The notes under the pieces were generated by a model. That model saw only the letters and a program-made list of their open reading frames with translations, was not told the origin of the DNA and searched no databases. A stretch of 37,821 nucleotides of DNA. It comes from Alphaproteobacteria bacterium. GTDB lineage: Bacteria > Pseudomonadota > Alphaproteobacteria > Micavibrionales > Micavibrionaceae. Numbering within the stretch: position 1 is the first letter of the stretch; each line of letters opens with the position of its first letter. Both the position numbers and the translations under genes were made by a program. This document shows, piece by piece, positions 24,452 through 33,662 of this stretch. The DNA lies in NCBI GenBank assembly GCA_030426925.1, contig JAUHXT010000011.1:1-37821 (forward strand), read 5' to 3'.

Positions 24452-24644
24452 ATCTGGCCCAGTGTCTTGATCCCCATAAAACCGTCATCCCCGCGCAGGC
24501 GGGGATCCATTGTGCGGGTATGTTCGATTGTATGGATCCCGGACAGTAAGTCTCACTAATTTCATTCGAAATAAGCTCAACGTAACTTCCGGGATGACGC
24601 GTGAGGGGAAGGCATTGCATCAGATCTGGCCCAGTGTCTTGATC
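24452..24644 (-). repeat. Repeat element flanked by a 21-bp duplication of the flhA 3' end
   Basis: The 21 bases ATCTGGCCCAGTGTCTTGATC occur at 24452-24472 and 24624-24644, 172 bases apart. Both read as the last codons of flhA (LGQI), one followed by TGA (the present flhA stop), the other by TAA and then the start of the DUF3137-like gene. Between them lies a palindrome with ends CGTCATCCC (24483-24491) and GGGATGACG (24591-24599) and a nested pair GGGATCCAT/ATGGATCCC (24502-24510, 24532-24540), a motif type dispersed in many proteobacterial genomes. It looks like an insertion with a target duplication. Confidence 0.82.
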
Positions 24645-26740
24645 TTGGCTTTCGGGTGGATTTCGTTTTGTGACATCACCACCGTTTGTGGACGGAAGCG
24701 CTCAATCACGCTGCGTACATATGGGCGGATAGCGGGGGAGGTAAGAAGCGCCGGGCTTTCCCCTTGCTGTGCATGGGCCTCATAGCTTTCCCGCACGGCC
24801 GTAATAAATTCCTGCAAACGGGACGGTGCCATGGCCAGTTGCCGTTCTTCACCGTCACCGATCAATGCATCCTGAAAGCTCTGCTCCCAGTCCGGCGACA
24901 GGGTAATGAGCGGGACAAAACCGTGCGCTGAAACATTCTGGTCGCAAATCTGGCGCGCAAGGCGCGTGCGTACATGTTCGGTGATATAAGCGAGGTTCTT
25001 GGTGTAATTCGATGCTTCGGCAATACCCTCCAGAATGGTCGGCAGGTCGCGCACCGATACCCGCTCGGCCACAAGGTTCTGCAGGATACGTTGCAGCCCG
25101 CCTACAGATACCTGTGCCGGAATAACGTCGGCCACCAGCTTCTGGTATTCCTTCGGCAATTCGTCGAGCAGTTTCTGCGTCTCCGCGTAGGACAGCAGGT
25201 CCTGCATATTGTCTTTCACAATCTCGGTAATATGCGTGGTAATAACGGTCGGCGCATCCACAACCGTATAGCCTTTGAAGGTAGCTTCTTCACGGTATTG
25301 TTCGTCAATCCACATGGCGGGCAAGCCGAAGGTCGGCTCCACCGTGCTTTCACCCGGCAATGTAATCGCCGCACCTGTCGGGTCCATGCACATCAGCATG
25401 CCCGGGCGTACATCGCCGCGTCCGGCTTCGATTTCCTTGATCCTTACAATGTATGTATTGGCCGGAAGTTGCAGGTTGTCCTGAATACGCACGGCAGGCA
25501 GCACATAGCCCATATCTTCGGCCAGCTGGCGGCGTAATCCCTTCACTTGGTCTGTCAGTTTGTTATTGCCGTCACCCTGCACCAGTGGCAACAGGCCATA
25601 CCCAAGCTCCAGCCGGATGATATCCATGGCCAGCGCTTTTGAAATTGGTTCTTCCGCAGGTTGTACACCACCGGCAGGACCGGCTAGCGCCTTTTGTTCC
25701 TGCCGTATGGCTTCCTCGGCTTCTTCCTTCGAACGCCACGCAAGGTAGGACAAACCGCCCATGATAGCGCCAAGGAATGCAAACGGCGTAAACGGGATAA
25801 CAGGGACAAGCCCGACACAAAAAATCAGCGCCGCGCTCATCGCCATGGCTTTCGGATGCTTGCCGAATTGTGAAAACAGCGCCTGATCGGCCGATCCCTC
25901 GACCCCCGCTTTGGAAACCAGCAAACCTGCGCCGACAGATACGATCAATGCCGGGACTTGCGATACCAAACCATCACCAATGGTCAGGATGGTATAGGTC
26001 GTGGCGGCATCACCAATCGACAGCCCTTGTTGCGCCGTACCGATGATAATTCCGCCGATAATGTTGATGAAAACGATCAAAAGGCCGGCAACGGCGTCAC
26101 CACGCACGAATTTCGCCGCACCATCCATGGCCCCGAAGAAATTACTTTCCTGTTCCAGGTCTTTACGTTTTTGCTTGGCTTCTTCTTCTGTAATCAGGCC
26201 GGAGGAAAGGTCGCTGTCGATCGCCATTTGCTTGCCCGGCATAGCGTCAAGGGTGAAACGCGCCGCGACTTCCGCAATACGTCCCGAACCCTTGGTAATC
26301 ACGACGAAGTTCACGATGACAAGGATGGCAAACACGATGCCCCCGACAACCGCGTTCCCTTGCGTGATGACCGCGCCGAACGCTTCGATAATCGCTCCGG
26401 CAGCATCCTGTCCCGTATGCCCTTCACCGAGAATCAGGCGGGTAGACGCAACGTTAAGACCAAGCCGTAAGGCCGTGGCGATCAGCAACACTGTCGGAAA
26501 GGTTGAAAAGTCCAGTGGCCGCTGGATAGACAACACCAGCATCAGGATAAACACCGAAAACAGGATCGAAACCGACAGCCCCAGATCCAGCATGAAAGTC
26601 GGCATCGGCACCAGCATGAAAATCAGAATCGTGATGATGCCCAGTGCGAGCACGATATCGCCGCGAAACAGGCCGCTGAACGCGCTCTTTGCCTGACTGC
26701 TGACATTCGTCGATGGAAGGTTGCTGGATGTATCTGACAT
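24620..26740 (-). CDS. flhA: Flagellar export gate protein FlhA
   Basis: The major export-gate subunit of the flagellar type III secretion system, which receives substrates and FliI-FliJ. 706 aa, close to the family norm of about 690-700. Residues about 30-330 hold eight membrane helices with the signature of the FHIPEP family (the GQDAAGAIIEAFGAVITQGN and VVITKGSGRIAEVAARFTLDAMPGKQMAID segments). The C-terminal domain binds substrate-chaperone complexes. The 3' end carries the duplicated segment described separately. The Shine-Dalgarno is weak. It is divergent from the OmpA-like gene. Confidence 0.97.
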   Translation of the reverse strand: MSDTSSNLPSTNVSSQAKSAFSGLFRGDIVLALGIITILIFMLVPMPTFMLDLGLSVSILFSVFILMLVLSIQRPLDFSTFPTVLLIATALRLGLNVASTRLILGEGHTGQDAAGAIIEAFGAVITQGNAVVGGIVFAILVIVNFVVITKGSGRIAEVAARFTLDAMPGKQMAIDSDLSSGLITEEEAKQKRKDLEQESNFFGAMDGAAKFVRGDAVAGLLIVFINIIGGIIIGTAQQGLSIGDAATTYTILTIGDGLVSQVPALIVSVGAGLLVSKAGVEGSADQALFSQFGKHPKAMAMSAALIFCVGLVPVIPFTPFAFLGAIMGGLSYLAWRSKEEAEEAIRQEQKALAGPAGGVQPAEEPISKALAMDIIRLELGYGLLPLVQGDGNNKLTDQVKGLRRQLAEDMGYVLPAVRIQDNLQLPANTYIVRIKEIEAGRGDVRPGMLMCMDPTGAAITLPGESTVEPTFGLPAMWIDEQYREEATFKGYTVVDAPTVITTHITEIVKDNMQDLLSYAETQKLLDELPKEYQKLVADVIPAQVSVGGLQRILQNLVAERVSVRDLPTILEGIAEASNYTKNLAYITEHVRTRLARQICDQNVSAHGFVPLITLSPDWEQSFQDALIGDGEERQLAMAPSRLQEFITAVRESYEAHAQQGESPALLTSPAIRPYVRSVIERFRPQTVVMSQNEIHPKAKIKTLGQI

Positions 26741-26851
26741 ATATGAACCGGTTTGGGTGTGAACCAGTGTCCATTTTACTGTGTCTGGGGATAAAAAGTA
26801 AATAAAACAGGGGGAAAAACCCCATCCTTATAAAGAACTTTTTGTAAAAAC

Positions 26852-26879
26852 TTGCAATGTCGGCGAAAATAGGTATTAT
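26852..26879 (+). promoter_or_regulatory. Sigma-70-like promoter for the OmpA-like gene
   Basis: TTGCAA at 26852-26857, a 16-base spacer and TATTAT at 26874-26879, placing a start about 30 bases before the OmpA-like ATG at 26916. A Shine-Dalgarno AAGGAAG follows at about 26903-26909. Confidence 0.5.
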
Positions 26880-26915
26880 TATGCAAATTAAAACGAAGGA
26901 TGAAGGAAGTCGGCT

Positions 26916-27755
26916 ATGTTCTTGAAAAAACAATCACTTATGATTTTGTCTTTAGCGTTACTGTCCGCTTGCGGGCATTATTCGGAAGATCTGGCCGCAA
27001 TGGATGCCGTTGCCCCGCAGGACATTGCCCCGGCCGCCGGAAATGATTTTAATTCATACCTTGCGCACGAATATATGGCGCTCGCGAAGCAGGAAAACGC
27101 GGTTTACGACTATAAGGCAGCGATGATGTTCACAGAAAAGGCCAGGGCCGCCCAGAAAGGGCAGGAAGTAACGCCTTATACCCTGCGTGACTTTGATATT
27201 GATGAAGAGAACAGGGAAATCGTGAAACAAAAGCGTTTGCAGCTGATCGGCGCATTGCAGAGCAAGAACGCACCGGAAAACTACTACGAGCTTGCGAAGG
27301 CACAAACACAATTTGATAGCTGGCTGGAACAACTGGAAGAAGGGCATCAGGGCGCACAAATCAAAACCTGCATGGATAGTTTTGATGAAGCGATGCGGAA
27401 AATCGAGAACCCGTCCGAAGATGAAATCAATTATACGCTCGACTTTACCGTTGGCAGTACTGATATCGGCGCGCAAGGCCAGCAGAAAATCGAAGGAGCT
27501 GTCCAGTTCTATCAGGAAAACCCGGCATATCAATTCACCGTCATCGGCTACATCAATAATGAAACGGCGGAAGCCGGGCAATCCAACATCGCGGTTCAAC
27601 GCGCATTGAACGTGCGTGATTTGTTAATTCGTGCCGGTGTGCCGTCTTACAGTATTCAGGCCTATACGGGGCGTCAGCAGGCGGGCATTTTCCCGGCTGA
27701 CAACGCACAACGCGTGAATATCATTATGAGGGCCCCTGAAAATACAGCCATGTAA
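26916..27755 (+). CDS. OmpA-like lipoprotein
   Basis: A 279-aa predicted lipoprotein with signal peptide and lipobox LLSAC (Cys at residue 19). The middle is helical and charged. The C-terminal 110 residues resemble the OmpA/MotB peptidoglycan-binding fold: a YTLDFTVGSTDIGAQGQQ strand-turn, then FTVIGYINNE, and NIAVQRALNVRDLLIRAGVPSYSI, the region that normally carries the conserved arginine. The fold is degenerate, so peptidoglycan binding is only inferred. A location at the outer membrane is likely. The function is unknown. Possibly cotranscribed with the SPFH and NfeD genes, which start 100 bases on. Confidence 0.72.
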   Translation: MFLKKQSLMILSLALLSACGHYSEDLAAMDAVAPQDIAPAAGNDFNSYLAHEYMALAKQENAVYDYKAAMMFTEKARAAQKGQEVTPYTLRDFDIDEENREIVKQKRLQLIGALQSKNAPENYYELAKAQTQFDSWLEQLEEGHQGAQIKTCMDSFDEAMRKIENPSEDEINYTLDFTVGSTDIGAQGQQKIEGAVQFYQENPAYQFTVIGYINNETAEAGQSNIAVQRALNVRDLLIRAGVPSYSIQAYTGRQQAGIFPADNAQRVNIIMRAPENTAM

Positions 27756-27854
27756 CCTGCATCTGTAATTTTTTGGGTGTAAGTATGCTTTTTTACGCCT
27801 GATAAACGCCTGACTTGGTACAATTCCCTTGAATTACTAACGAAGGGGGCCGCT

Positions 27855-28769
27855 ATGGGCGTTTTTATTCTCGTTTTTGTTATCTTGTCTCTCGTCCTGA
27901 TTTTTATGGGCGTGAAGTCCGTACCGCAGGGGTATGAATACACCGTGGAACGCTTTGGCCGTTACACGCAGACCATGACACCCGGCCTACACTTCATCGT
28001 GCCGTTCATGGATAAAATCGGTGCTAAAATCAACATGATGGAATCCGTTCTGGATGTCAGCTCGCAGGAAGTAATTACGAAAGACAACGCACTGGTACAA
28101 TCAGACGGCGTTGTGTTCTACCAGGTGTTGGATGCGGCGAAGGCGGCTTACGAAGTCCGCAATCTTGAACGAGCGATCCTGAACCTGACCATGACCAACC
28201 TGCGGACGGTGATGGGATCGATGGATCTTGACGAACTGCTCTCCGAACGGGATTCGATCAACACACGGCTGCTGCATGTGGTCGACGATGCAACCGCTCC
28301 TTGGGGCGTGAAGGTCACCAGGATTGAGATTAAAGACATTACGCCGCCGCGCGACCTGGTCGATGCCATGGCCCGTCAGATGAAGGCGGAACGGGAAAAA
28401 CGCGCACAGATCCTGGAAGCGCAAGGGGACAGGGAAGCCGCCATCCTGCGTGCCGAAGGGGAAAAACAGTCTGCTATTCTGGAGGCTGAAGGGCGCAGGG
28501 AAGCCGCTTTCCGTGATGCTGAAGCCCGTGAACGGGAAGCACAGGCCGAAGCACAGGCAACTCAGGACGTGTCCAACGCTATTTCTTCCGGTGATGTACA
28601 GGCGATCAATTATTTCGTCGCGCAAAAATACGTTCAGGCTCTTGGCAAATTCGCGAACTCCCCGAACCAGAAAATTCTGTTCATGCCGATGGAGGCAAGC
28701 AGCGTGATCGGGTCAATCGGCGGTATCGCTGAACTGGCCAAAGAAGCAATGAGCAAGAATAACCATTAA
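27855..28769 (+). CDS. SPFH/Band-7 (stomatin/QmcA-like) membrane protein
   Basis: A 304-aa SPFH-family protein. A single N-terminal membrane helix (residues about 2-20) is followed by the Band-7 domain ([33 protein letters not shown], then [21 protein letters not shown]). A long charged coiled coil (residues about 175-240, rich in [17 protein letters not shown] units) makes ring-like oligomers likely. Resembles QmcA/YbbK-type proteins, which work with NfeD partners in membrane microdomains and protease control. AAGGGGG lies before the start. The NfeD gene follows 11 bases after the stop, the standard pairing. Confidence 0.9.
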   Translation: MGVFILVFVILSLVLIFMGVKSVPQGYEYTVERFGRYTQTMTPGLHFIVPFMDKIGAKINMMESVLDVSSQEVITKDNALVQSDGVVFYQVLDAAKAAYEVRNLERAILNLTMTNLRTVMGSMDLDELLSERDSINTRLLHVVDDATAPWGVKVTRIEIKDITPPRDLVDAMARQMKAEREKRAQILEAQGDREAAILRAEGEKQSAILEAEGRREAAFRDAEAREREAQAEAQATQDVSNAISSGDVQAINYFVAQKYVQALGKFANSPNQKILFMPMEASSVIGSIGGIAELAKEAMSKNNH

Positions 28770-28780
28770 GGAACAAGCGT

Positions 28781-29230
28781 ATGGAAAATTTGGAAAATAT
28801 GGTTTTCTGGCACTGGTGGGTTTTGGCCCTTGTGTTTGTAATTCTGGAAGTGTTCATTCCCGGCGCTGTCCTGATATGGTTTGGCGCGGCCGCGGGTGTT
28901 GTTGGCCTGTTACTGTTCGCGATGCCCGATCTTGGCTGGGAAATCCAGTTTGGTTTGTGGGGAGTCTTATCAATCGCATCGGTTCTTGTTTCCCGCCGCT
29001 ATCTGAAAAAACACCCGATCAAAACCGACCAACCAAATCTGAACCGCCGGGGCGCGCAATATGTTGACCGCACATTCACGCTGGAAGAAGCAGTGGTCAA
29101 CGGGTACGGCAAAATCACCGTCGATGATTCAACATGGAAAATCAAAGCGCCGGAAGATTTCAAGAAAGGCACAAAAGTCCGTATCACCGAAGTAGACGGC
29201 ACGATGCTGATCGCCGAAAAAGCGGAGTAG
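28781..29230 (+). CDS. NfeD family membrane protein
   Basis: A 149-aa NfeD-type protein, the usual partner of the SPFH protein immediately upstream. It has about three N-terminal membrane helices (residues about 10-75) and a C-terminal OB-fold-like soluble domain (VNGYGKITVDDSTWKIKAPEDFKKGTKVRITEVDG). A good AAGGAAC precedes the start. Its last 102 bases are also coding for the C-terminal tail of flbD on the opposite strand. Role: probably stabilises the SPFH ring; the details are not known. Confidence 0.87.
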   Translation: MENLENMVFWHWWVLALVFVILEVFIPGAVLIWFGAAAGVVGLLLFAMPDLGWEIQFGLWGVLSIASVLVSRRYLKKHPIKTDQPNLNRRGAQYVDRTFTLEEAVVNGYGKITVDDSTWKIKAPEDFKKGTKVRITEVDGTMLIAEKAE

Positions 29231-30625
29231 GGACGTTCCCTCACCGCTTGCCGCAGGGATGTCGATCCCTTCATCTTTATATTGGTTGAGTTTGTTTCGT
29301 AGGGTACGGATAGAAATGCCGAGGATTTTTGCGGCGTGCGTCCGGTTGCCCAGCGTATGGTCCAGTGTATTCAGGATCATTTCCCGTTCCACATCGGCGA
29401 TGGTACGTCCGATCATCGCTTCCACCGCGCCGGGGTTTTTGATGGCTGCTTCGCCGCCCGCACCGCCAACACCGGCCGGGTCAGGGGCTTTTGCTTCGCT
29501 TTGGGCTGCGCCTTTGTTGGTAAAGTCGCTGTCCTGTAACTGTACGGCATCCGGCTCCAGCTGATCTTCCATGGACATCAGGATCGCACGGTGCATGGTG
29601 TTTTCCAGTTCGCGGATATTCCCGCGCCAGCCATATGATTTCAGCTTTTCTTCGGTTTCCGTTGCAATGGATTTTTTGTCCACGCCGTTGGCTTCCGCAT
29701 ATTTATCGGTAAAGAACTGGGCGAGGGGAACAATGTCCGCTGGACGCTCCCGCAAGGACGGCAGGCGCAGATTGACAACATTCAAACGGAAATAAAGGTC
29801 TTCGCGGAACTCGCCTTTTTCAACGGATTGCTCAAGGTTACGGTTGGATGTGGCAAGGATACGCACGTCAACTTTCACCGCATCGTTACTGCCCACGCGG
29901 GTGATTTCCTTTTCCTGAATGGCGCGTAAGAGCTTGGCTTGCAGGGACGGGTGCATCTCCGATACCTCGTCCAGCAACAACGTACCCGCATGCGCCTCTT
30001 CAAACTTACCGATCCTTCGGGCGTTCGCGCCTGTAAACGCGCCTTTTTCATGCCCGAACAATTCGGATTCCAGCAGGTTTTCCGGAATGGCGGCACAGTT
30101 GACGGCAATAAACGGGCCGTCTTTACGCTTTGATTTCTTGTGGATGTAACGCGACATCACTTCCTTACCCGTTCCGGATTCACCGGTAATCAGGACGGTC
30201 GCTTCCGATGGTGCAATCTTGTCCGCCATCTGCATAACCGATTTCATGGACGGATCGTTCGCGATCATGGAAGTCTGTTCTTCACTCGCCGCTTCAAGGA
30301 TAGCGGCAATCAGCTCCGCATCCGGGGGCAGAGGGATATATTCCTTCGCCCCGTCCTGAATAGCTTTGACGGCAGCGCGCGCATCGTTATTCACCCCGCA
30401 GGCAACGACTTCGACATGGATACGTTCGGCCTCCAGCGCCTGCACGAACGGCCCGATCTTTTGCTTCACATCGCACATGACAAGGTCCGCGCCTTTGCCG
30501 TTGCGCAATGCACCCAACGCCTCATCAGTATCTTCACAGTGAATGACTTTGGCTCCGCGCTGCAGGGCAATCTTCCCGGCGGTGGAGATATAACCATCTA
30601 AATGCCCAACGATCATAAGACGCAT
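29129..30625 (-). CDS. flbD: Sigma-54-dependent flagellar regulator FlbD
   Basis: A bacterial enhancer-binding protein that activates or represses late flagellar genes through sigma-54. 498 aa. The receiver-like domain (1-about 115) begins MRLMIVGHLDG and has D52 in CDV, but lacks the usual N-terminal acidic pair, as in FlbD. The AAA+ domain has Walker A GESGTGKE at residues 148-155 and the sigma-54-contact GAFTGA loop at 195-200, both intact. The C-terminal Fis-type helix-turn-helix is TLGNRTHAAKILGISIRTLRNKL. The last 33 codons, after the helix-turn-helix, lie antisense to nfeD and are not family sequence. AAGGA precedes the start. Confidence 0.92.
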   Translation of the reverse strand: MRLMIVGHLDGYISTAGKIALQRGAKVIHCEDTDEALGALRNGKGADLVMCDVKQKIGPFVQALEAERIHVEVVACGVNNDARAAVKAIQDGAKEYIPLPPDAELIAAILEAASEEQTSMIANDPSMKSVMQMADKIAPSEATVLITGESGTGKEVMSRYIHKKSKRKDGPFIAVNCAAIPENLLESELFGHEKGAFTGANARRIGKFEEAHAGTLLLDEVSEMHPSLQAKLLRAIQEKEITRVGSNDAVKVDVRILATSNRNLEQSVEKGEFREDLYFRLNVVNLRLPSLRERPADIVPLAQFFTDKYAEANGVDKKSIATETEEKLKSYGWRGNIRELENTMHRAILMSMEDQLEPDAVQLQDSDFTNKGAAQSEAKAPDPAGVGGAGGEAAIKNPGAVEAMIGRTIADVEREMILNTLDHTLGNRTHAAKILGISIRTLRNKLNQYKDEGIDIPAASGEGTSLLRFFGDQHRAVYFGDTDFCAFLEIFRRFDFPC

Positions 30626-30655
30626 GGCGAGTGTTCCTTTATGACATAATGATTC

Positions 30656-31489
30656 TTAATCAAAATAACGGATGCGCTCAAGCGGGGGAAGCTCCGAATT
30701 CAGGATCATCTCCAGCCGGCGCGGGTTTTCCTGATTCGCAATCGAAATCATCGCCTGCATGACCAGCGAACGGATCAGCGATTCATGGTTGGAATTGCGT
30801 TCCAGCTTGGCCGCCAGAGGGGCCAGCACAACCGTTCCCAAAATAGCCCCGTAAAAGGTAGTCAGCAGGGCAATAGCCATAGACGGGCCGATGCTTTCCG
30901 GGTCCTGCAACTGCGCCAGCATCTGCACGAGGCCGACCAGCGTCCCGATCAGTCCCATGGCGGGTGCGACTTCGGACGCCCGGCGCAAAATACTGGCCGA
31001 ACGGCGGTGACGTTCCATCAGCGCATCAAGGTCTTGTGATAATACCCGCGCCACATCTTCGGCGTTATAGCCGTCTGTAACAATCTGCACGGCCTTCGAA
31101 AGGTGCGGGTCTTTGCGTAACTCTCGGTCAAGGCTGGATAGCGCAAGCAATCCGTTCTTACGCGCAACCATGGCCAGGTCCATCAACTGGCGCGCAACGG
31201 TGGCCGGTTTATAATGGCGTATAAACAGGGAGTTGCCCAATATTCCGCCCATGCGTCGCAGTTCTTCCCAGCTATAGGAAATGCAGGTCACGGCAATCGT
31301 GCCCAGCACAACGATCAGAACGGACGGGATGTTAAAGAAATTGGCGTCATTGCCCATCATGATGGCCGTAGTCACCAGCCCAACGGCGACAAGCAGACCC
31401 AGTATGGTTACCCAGTCAAGGCCTGTATCCGGGCTGGATATGCGCAGGTTAACGTCGGCTGAAATTTGGGCTTCGGAAGTGTCGGTCAT
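30656..31489 (-). CDS. motA: Flagellar stator protein MotA/PomA
   Basis: Stator subunit that couples proton or sodium flow to torque, 277 aa. Four membrane helices are visible (about 25-42, 50-75, and two near 170-230). The family signature is GLIGTLVGLVQMLAQLQDPESIGPSMAIALLTTFYGAILGTVVLAPLAAKL. The cytoplasmic loop with charged residues, which meets FliG, lies between helices 2 and 3. It is placed between fliN and flbD. No motB is adjacent here, so the partner must be elsewhere. The short overlap-free gaps (9 and 30 bases) indicate one transcript. Confidence 0.9.
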   Translation of the reverse strand: MTDTSEAQISADVNLRISSPDTGLDWVTILGLLVAVGLVTTAIMMGNDANFFNIPSVLIVVLGTIAVTCISYSWEELRRMGGILGNSLFIRHYKPATVARQLMDLAMVARKNGLLALSSLDRELRKDPHLSKAVQIVTDGYNAEDVARVLSQDLDALMERHRRSASILRRASEVAPAMGLIGTLVGLVQMLAQLQDPESIGPSMAIALLTTFYGAILGTVVLAPLAAKLERNSNHESLIRSLVMQAMISIANQENPRRLEMILNSELPPLERIRYFD

Positions 31490-31498
31490 TCTGTATGG

Positions 31499-31900
31499 TT
31501 AGCTTTTATCGGATTTCACAATCTCGGTCATGGTTACGCCCAGCTTGTCTTCCACGACAACAACCTCGCCACGTGCAACAAGACGGTTGTTCACGTAGAT
31601 ATCAATGGCTTCACCGACCTTACGGTCCAGTTCAACAACAGCGCCCCGTCCCAGTTTCAATAGCTGGCTGACCTGCATGGACGAACGTCCCAGAACAGCG
31701 GATATCTGGACGGGAATATCATAAATGGCGGTCACATCATTGGCCATAGGTTCGCCAACCGCCCATTCCTTTTCTTCTTCCCGTGCCAGCGGGTTTTCCT
31801 GAATCTCGTCGTACTTTACTTCGCCTTCACCTTCGCCGCCTGCTTCTGTTGCGGCATCCGCTGTAGCGTCCTCTTCCGGGTTTTCAGTATCATCACTCAT
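31499..31900 (-). CDS. fliN: Flagellar motor switch protein FliN
   Basis: C-ring component that binds FliM and helps dock export complexes. 133 aa. The N-terminal 50 residues are acidic and low complexity. The C-terminal SpoA/FliN domain is intact: YDIPVQISAVLGRSSMQVSQLL, GRGAVVELDRKVGEAIDIYVNN and LVARGEVVVVEDKLGVTMTEIV. ATG at 31900 directly follows the fliH stop (no gap). No fliM is adjacent in this window. Confidence 0.94.
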   Translation of the reverse strand: MSDDTENPEEDATADAATEAGGEGEGEVKYDEIQENPLAREEEKEWAVGEPMANDVTAIYDIPVQISAVLGRSSMQVSQLLKLGRGAVVELDRKVGEAIDIYVNNRLVARGEVVVVEDKLGVTMTEIVKSDKS

Positions 31901-32611
31901 TTATTCTTCTCCGCTCTGCTCAGAATTGTCAGAATCCTGATCGCTTTCGCTATTCTCTTCCTTTATATCATCTTTTTGTGGATCAGGGCTATGGCTACTC
32001 TCCTTTGGCAGGAGCCTGTCCACTTCTAATATCATGGTTTCTATCAGTTTTTGCGCATCACGGACAGCCCCGCCGTCACTCCATGCGATCGTACAACTGC
32101 CTTCCTGAAGGGTTTCATCGCCTTGAACAACGTATTTTTCACTGTGTTCAAACTCGCTAACGCCTGTTTGAAGCGCCTGTTCCACTTCATCACGGATATC
32201 GACCGGAACCTTGATGATAACTTTTGTCTGGCCTTTTTGGCTCTGGATAACACGTTCCATCATCGTTTCCATTTCCTGAAGGCCAAGGCGGGCGTTCAGG
32301 GCAGGGAACAACGCTTTCAGCGCGGCATGCATAAGGCGTAAGGATTCTTCCTCATACTGCTGTTCGCGGTAAGATTCGGATGTCACCAATGTATGAAAGC
32401 TTTGACGCACTTGCCCTAAAAGCGCGGCAACCTGCTGCTCCCGGCTGCCTTTTTCCTGCGCGATACCGTCTGTTTTTCCCTGCTCGTACCCTTCCTGTCT
32501 GGCGGCTTCAAGCTCTTCTTCGGAAAACGTCGGTATTAAATCTTCTTCGGCAGGTGCGTCCGGTTCGTCAAAGTTATGGAGATCAAATAAAAACTTTTTG
32601 TTTCCCTGCAA
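31901..32611 (-). CDS. fliH: Flagellar export ATPase regulator FliH
   Basis: A 236-aa acidic protein, the stalk that anchors the FliI ATPase to the C ring. Low complexity N-terminus, charged helical centre (FSEEELEAARQEGYEQGKTDG), then a conserved-looking C-terminal domain (RVIQSQKGQTKVIIKVP, VVQGDETLQEGSCTIAWSDGGAVRD), matching the FliH C-terminus. Start is a TTG at 32611, supported by an in-frame stop just upstream and no nearer start. Sequence in this family is poorly conserved, so the call is mainly from position between fliG and fliN. Confidence 0.85.
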   Translation of the reverse strand: MQGNKKFLFDLHNFDEPDAPAEEDLIPTFSEEELEAARQEGYEQGKTDGIAQEKGSREQQVAALLGQVRQSFHTLVTSESYREQQYEEESLRLMHAALKALFPALNARLGLQEMETMMERVIQSQKGQTKVIIKVPVDIRDEVEQALQTGVSEFEHSEKYVVQGDETLQEGSCTIAWSDGGAVRDAQKLIETMILEVDRLLPKESSHSPDPQKDDIKEENSESDQDSDNSEQSGEE

Positions 32612-32638
32612 ATTCGTAACCCGTTGTTATAACCAATC

Positions 32639-33658
32639 CTAATAAATAAGTTCGTCTTCTTCCGCACCGGAAGCAATCGTAATTTCCCCGCGCTCCTCAA
32701 GGTCTTTGGCGACACTGACGACGTATTGCTGGGCTTCTTCAACTTCACGCAGACGAACCGGCCCCATGGCGGCCATATCTTCTTTCATGATTTTCGCAGC
32801 ACGTTCGGACATGTTGGAGAAGAACAGGTCTGTCAGTGTTTCTGTCGCACCTTTCAGCGCCAGTGGTAACTTGTCTTTGTCTACGGCGCGTATCAATGTC
32901 TGGATACCGGCCGGATCCAGATTTTGAAGGTCTTCGAACGTAAACATCAGCGAGCGGATTTTTTCTGCGGACTCCGGAACGGTTTTTTCCAGTTGGTCCA
33001 TAAACTTCGTTTCGACGGAACGTTCCAGCGAGTTGAAGATATCGGCGATCAGTTCGTGTGAATCACGGCGCTGTGTCCGCGCAAGGTTGGACATGAATTC
33101 AGTACGAAGCGTACGCTCAACATCCTCCAGCACTTCTTTCTGTACGGCTTCCATGCGCAACATGCGGTGAATAACCTCCAGCGCAAAACTTTCCGGCAGC
33201 AAGGCAAGCACACGCGCAGCGTGGTCGGTGGCAACCTTGGACAAAACAACGGAAACAGTTTGCGGATATTCTTTTTGCAGGAAGTTGGCCAGAATTTCTT
33301 CATTCACGTTGCCAAGCTTTTCCCACATCGTGCGACCGGCAGGACCGCGGATTTCTTCCATGATCTGGTCGATTTTTTCTTGGCTCATCCCGGCTTTGAC
33401 AAGAAGGCGTTCGGTACTGTCCTGCGTGCCGACAAGGCTGTTTGCGCCGCTCATCTGTTCGGCAAAGTCCACAAACAGCCGTTCAACAACATTAGCCCCG
33501 ATCTTTCCGAGACTGGCCATGGTTTGCGATATTTCCATGATCTCGTCATCGTCCATGTGCTCAAAAATCTTGGCGGTGTAATCTTCACCCAGCGCGAGCA
33601 TAAAGATTGCTGCCTTCTCAGGCCCGGTAAGTGTTCTGTAATCCTCGCGTACGCGCAT
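32639..33658 (-). CDS. fliG: Flagellar motor switch protein FliG
   Basis: Rotor protein that meets the stator and sits on the MS ring. 339 aa, standard length. The N-terminal domain begins [34 protein letters not shown]. The middle domain has [26 protein letters not shown]. The C-terminal domain has the charged torque helix (residues about 280-305, [15 protein letters not shown]). It starts 4 bases after fliF stops, so translation is probably coupled. Confidence 0.97.
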   Translation of the reverse strand: MRVREDYRTLTGPEKAAIFMLALGEDYTAKIFEHMDDDEIMEISQTMASLGKIGANVVERLFVDFAEQMSGANSLVGTQDSTERLLVKAGMSQEKIDQIMEEIRGPAGRTMWEKLGNVNEEILANFLQKEYPQTVSVVLSKVATDHAARVLALLPESFALEVIHRMLRMEAVQKEVLEDVERTLRTEFMSNLARTQRRDSHELIADIFNSLERSVETKFMDQLEKTVPESAEKIRSLMFTFEDLQNLDPAGIQTLIRAVDKDKLPLALKGATETLTDLFFSNMSERAAKIMKEDMAAMGPVRLREVEEAQQYVVSVAKDLEERGEITIASGAEEDELIY

Positions 33659-33662
33659 CGGC

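Noticed and set aside
26809-26823. A GGGG-AAAAA-CCCC hairpin between flhA and the OmpA-like gene.
   Set aside because: It lies between divergent genes with no T-run in a useful position, so it is not called a terminator.
27770-27803. A weak stem between the OmpA-like and SPFH genes.
   Set aside because: Wobble-rich, loop of 10 bases and no T-run after it, so there is too little support for a terminator.
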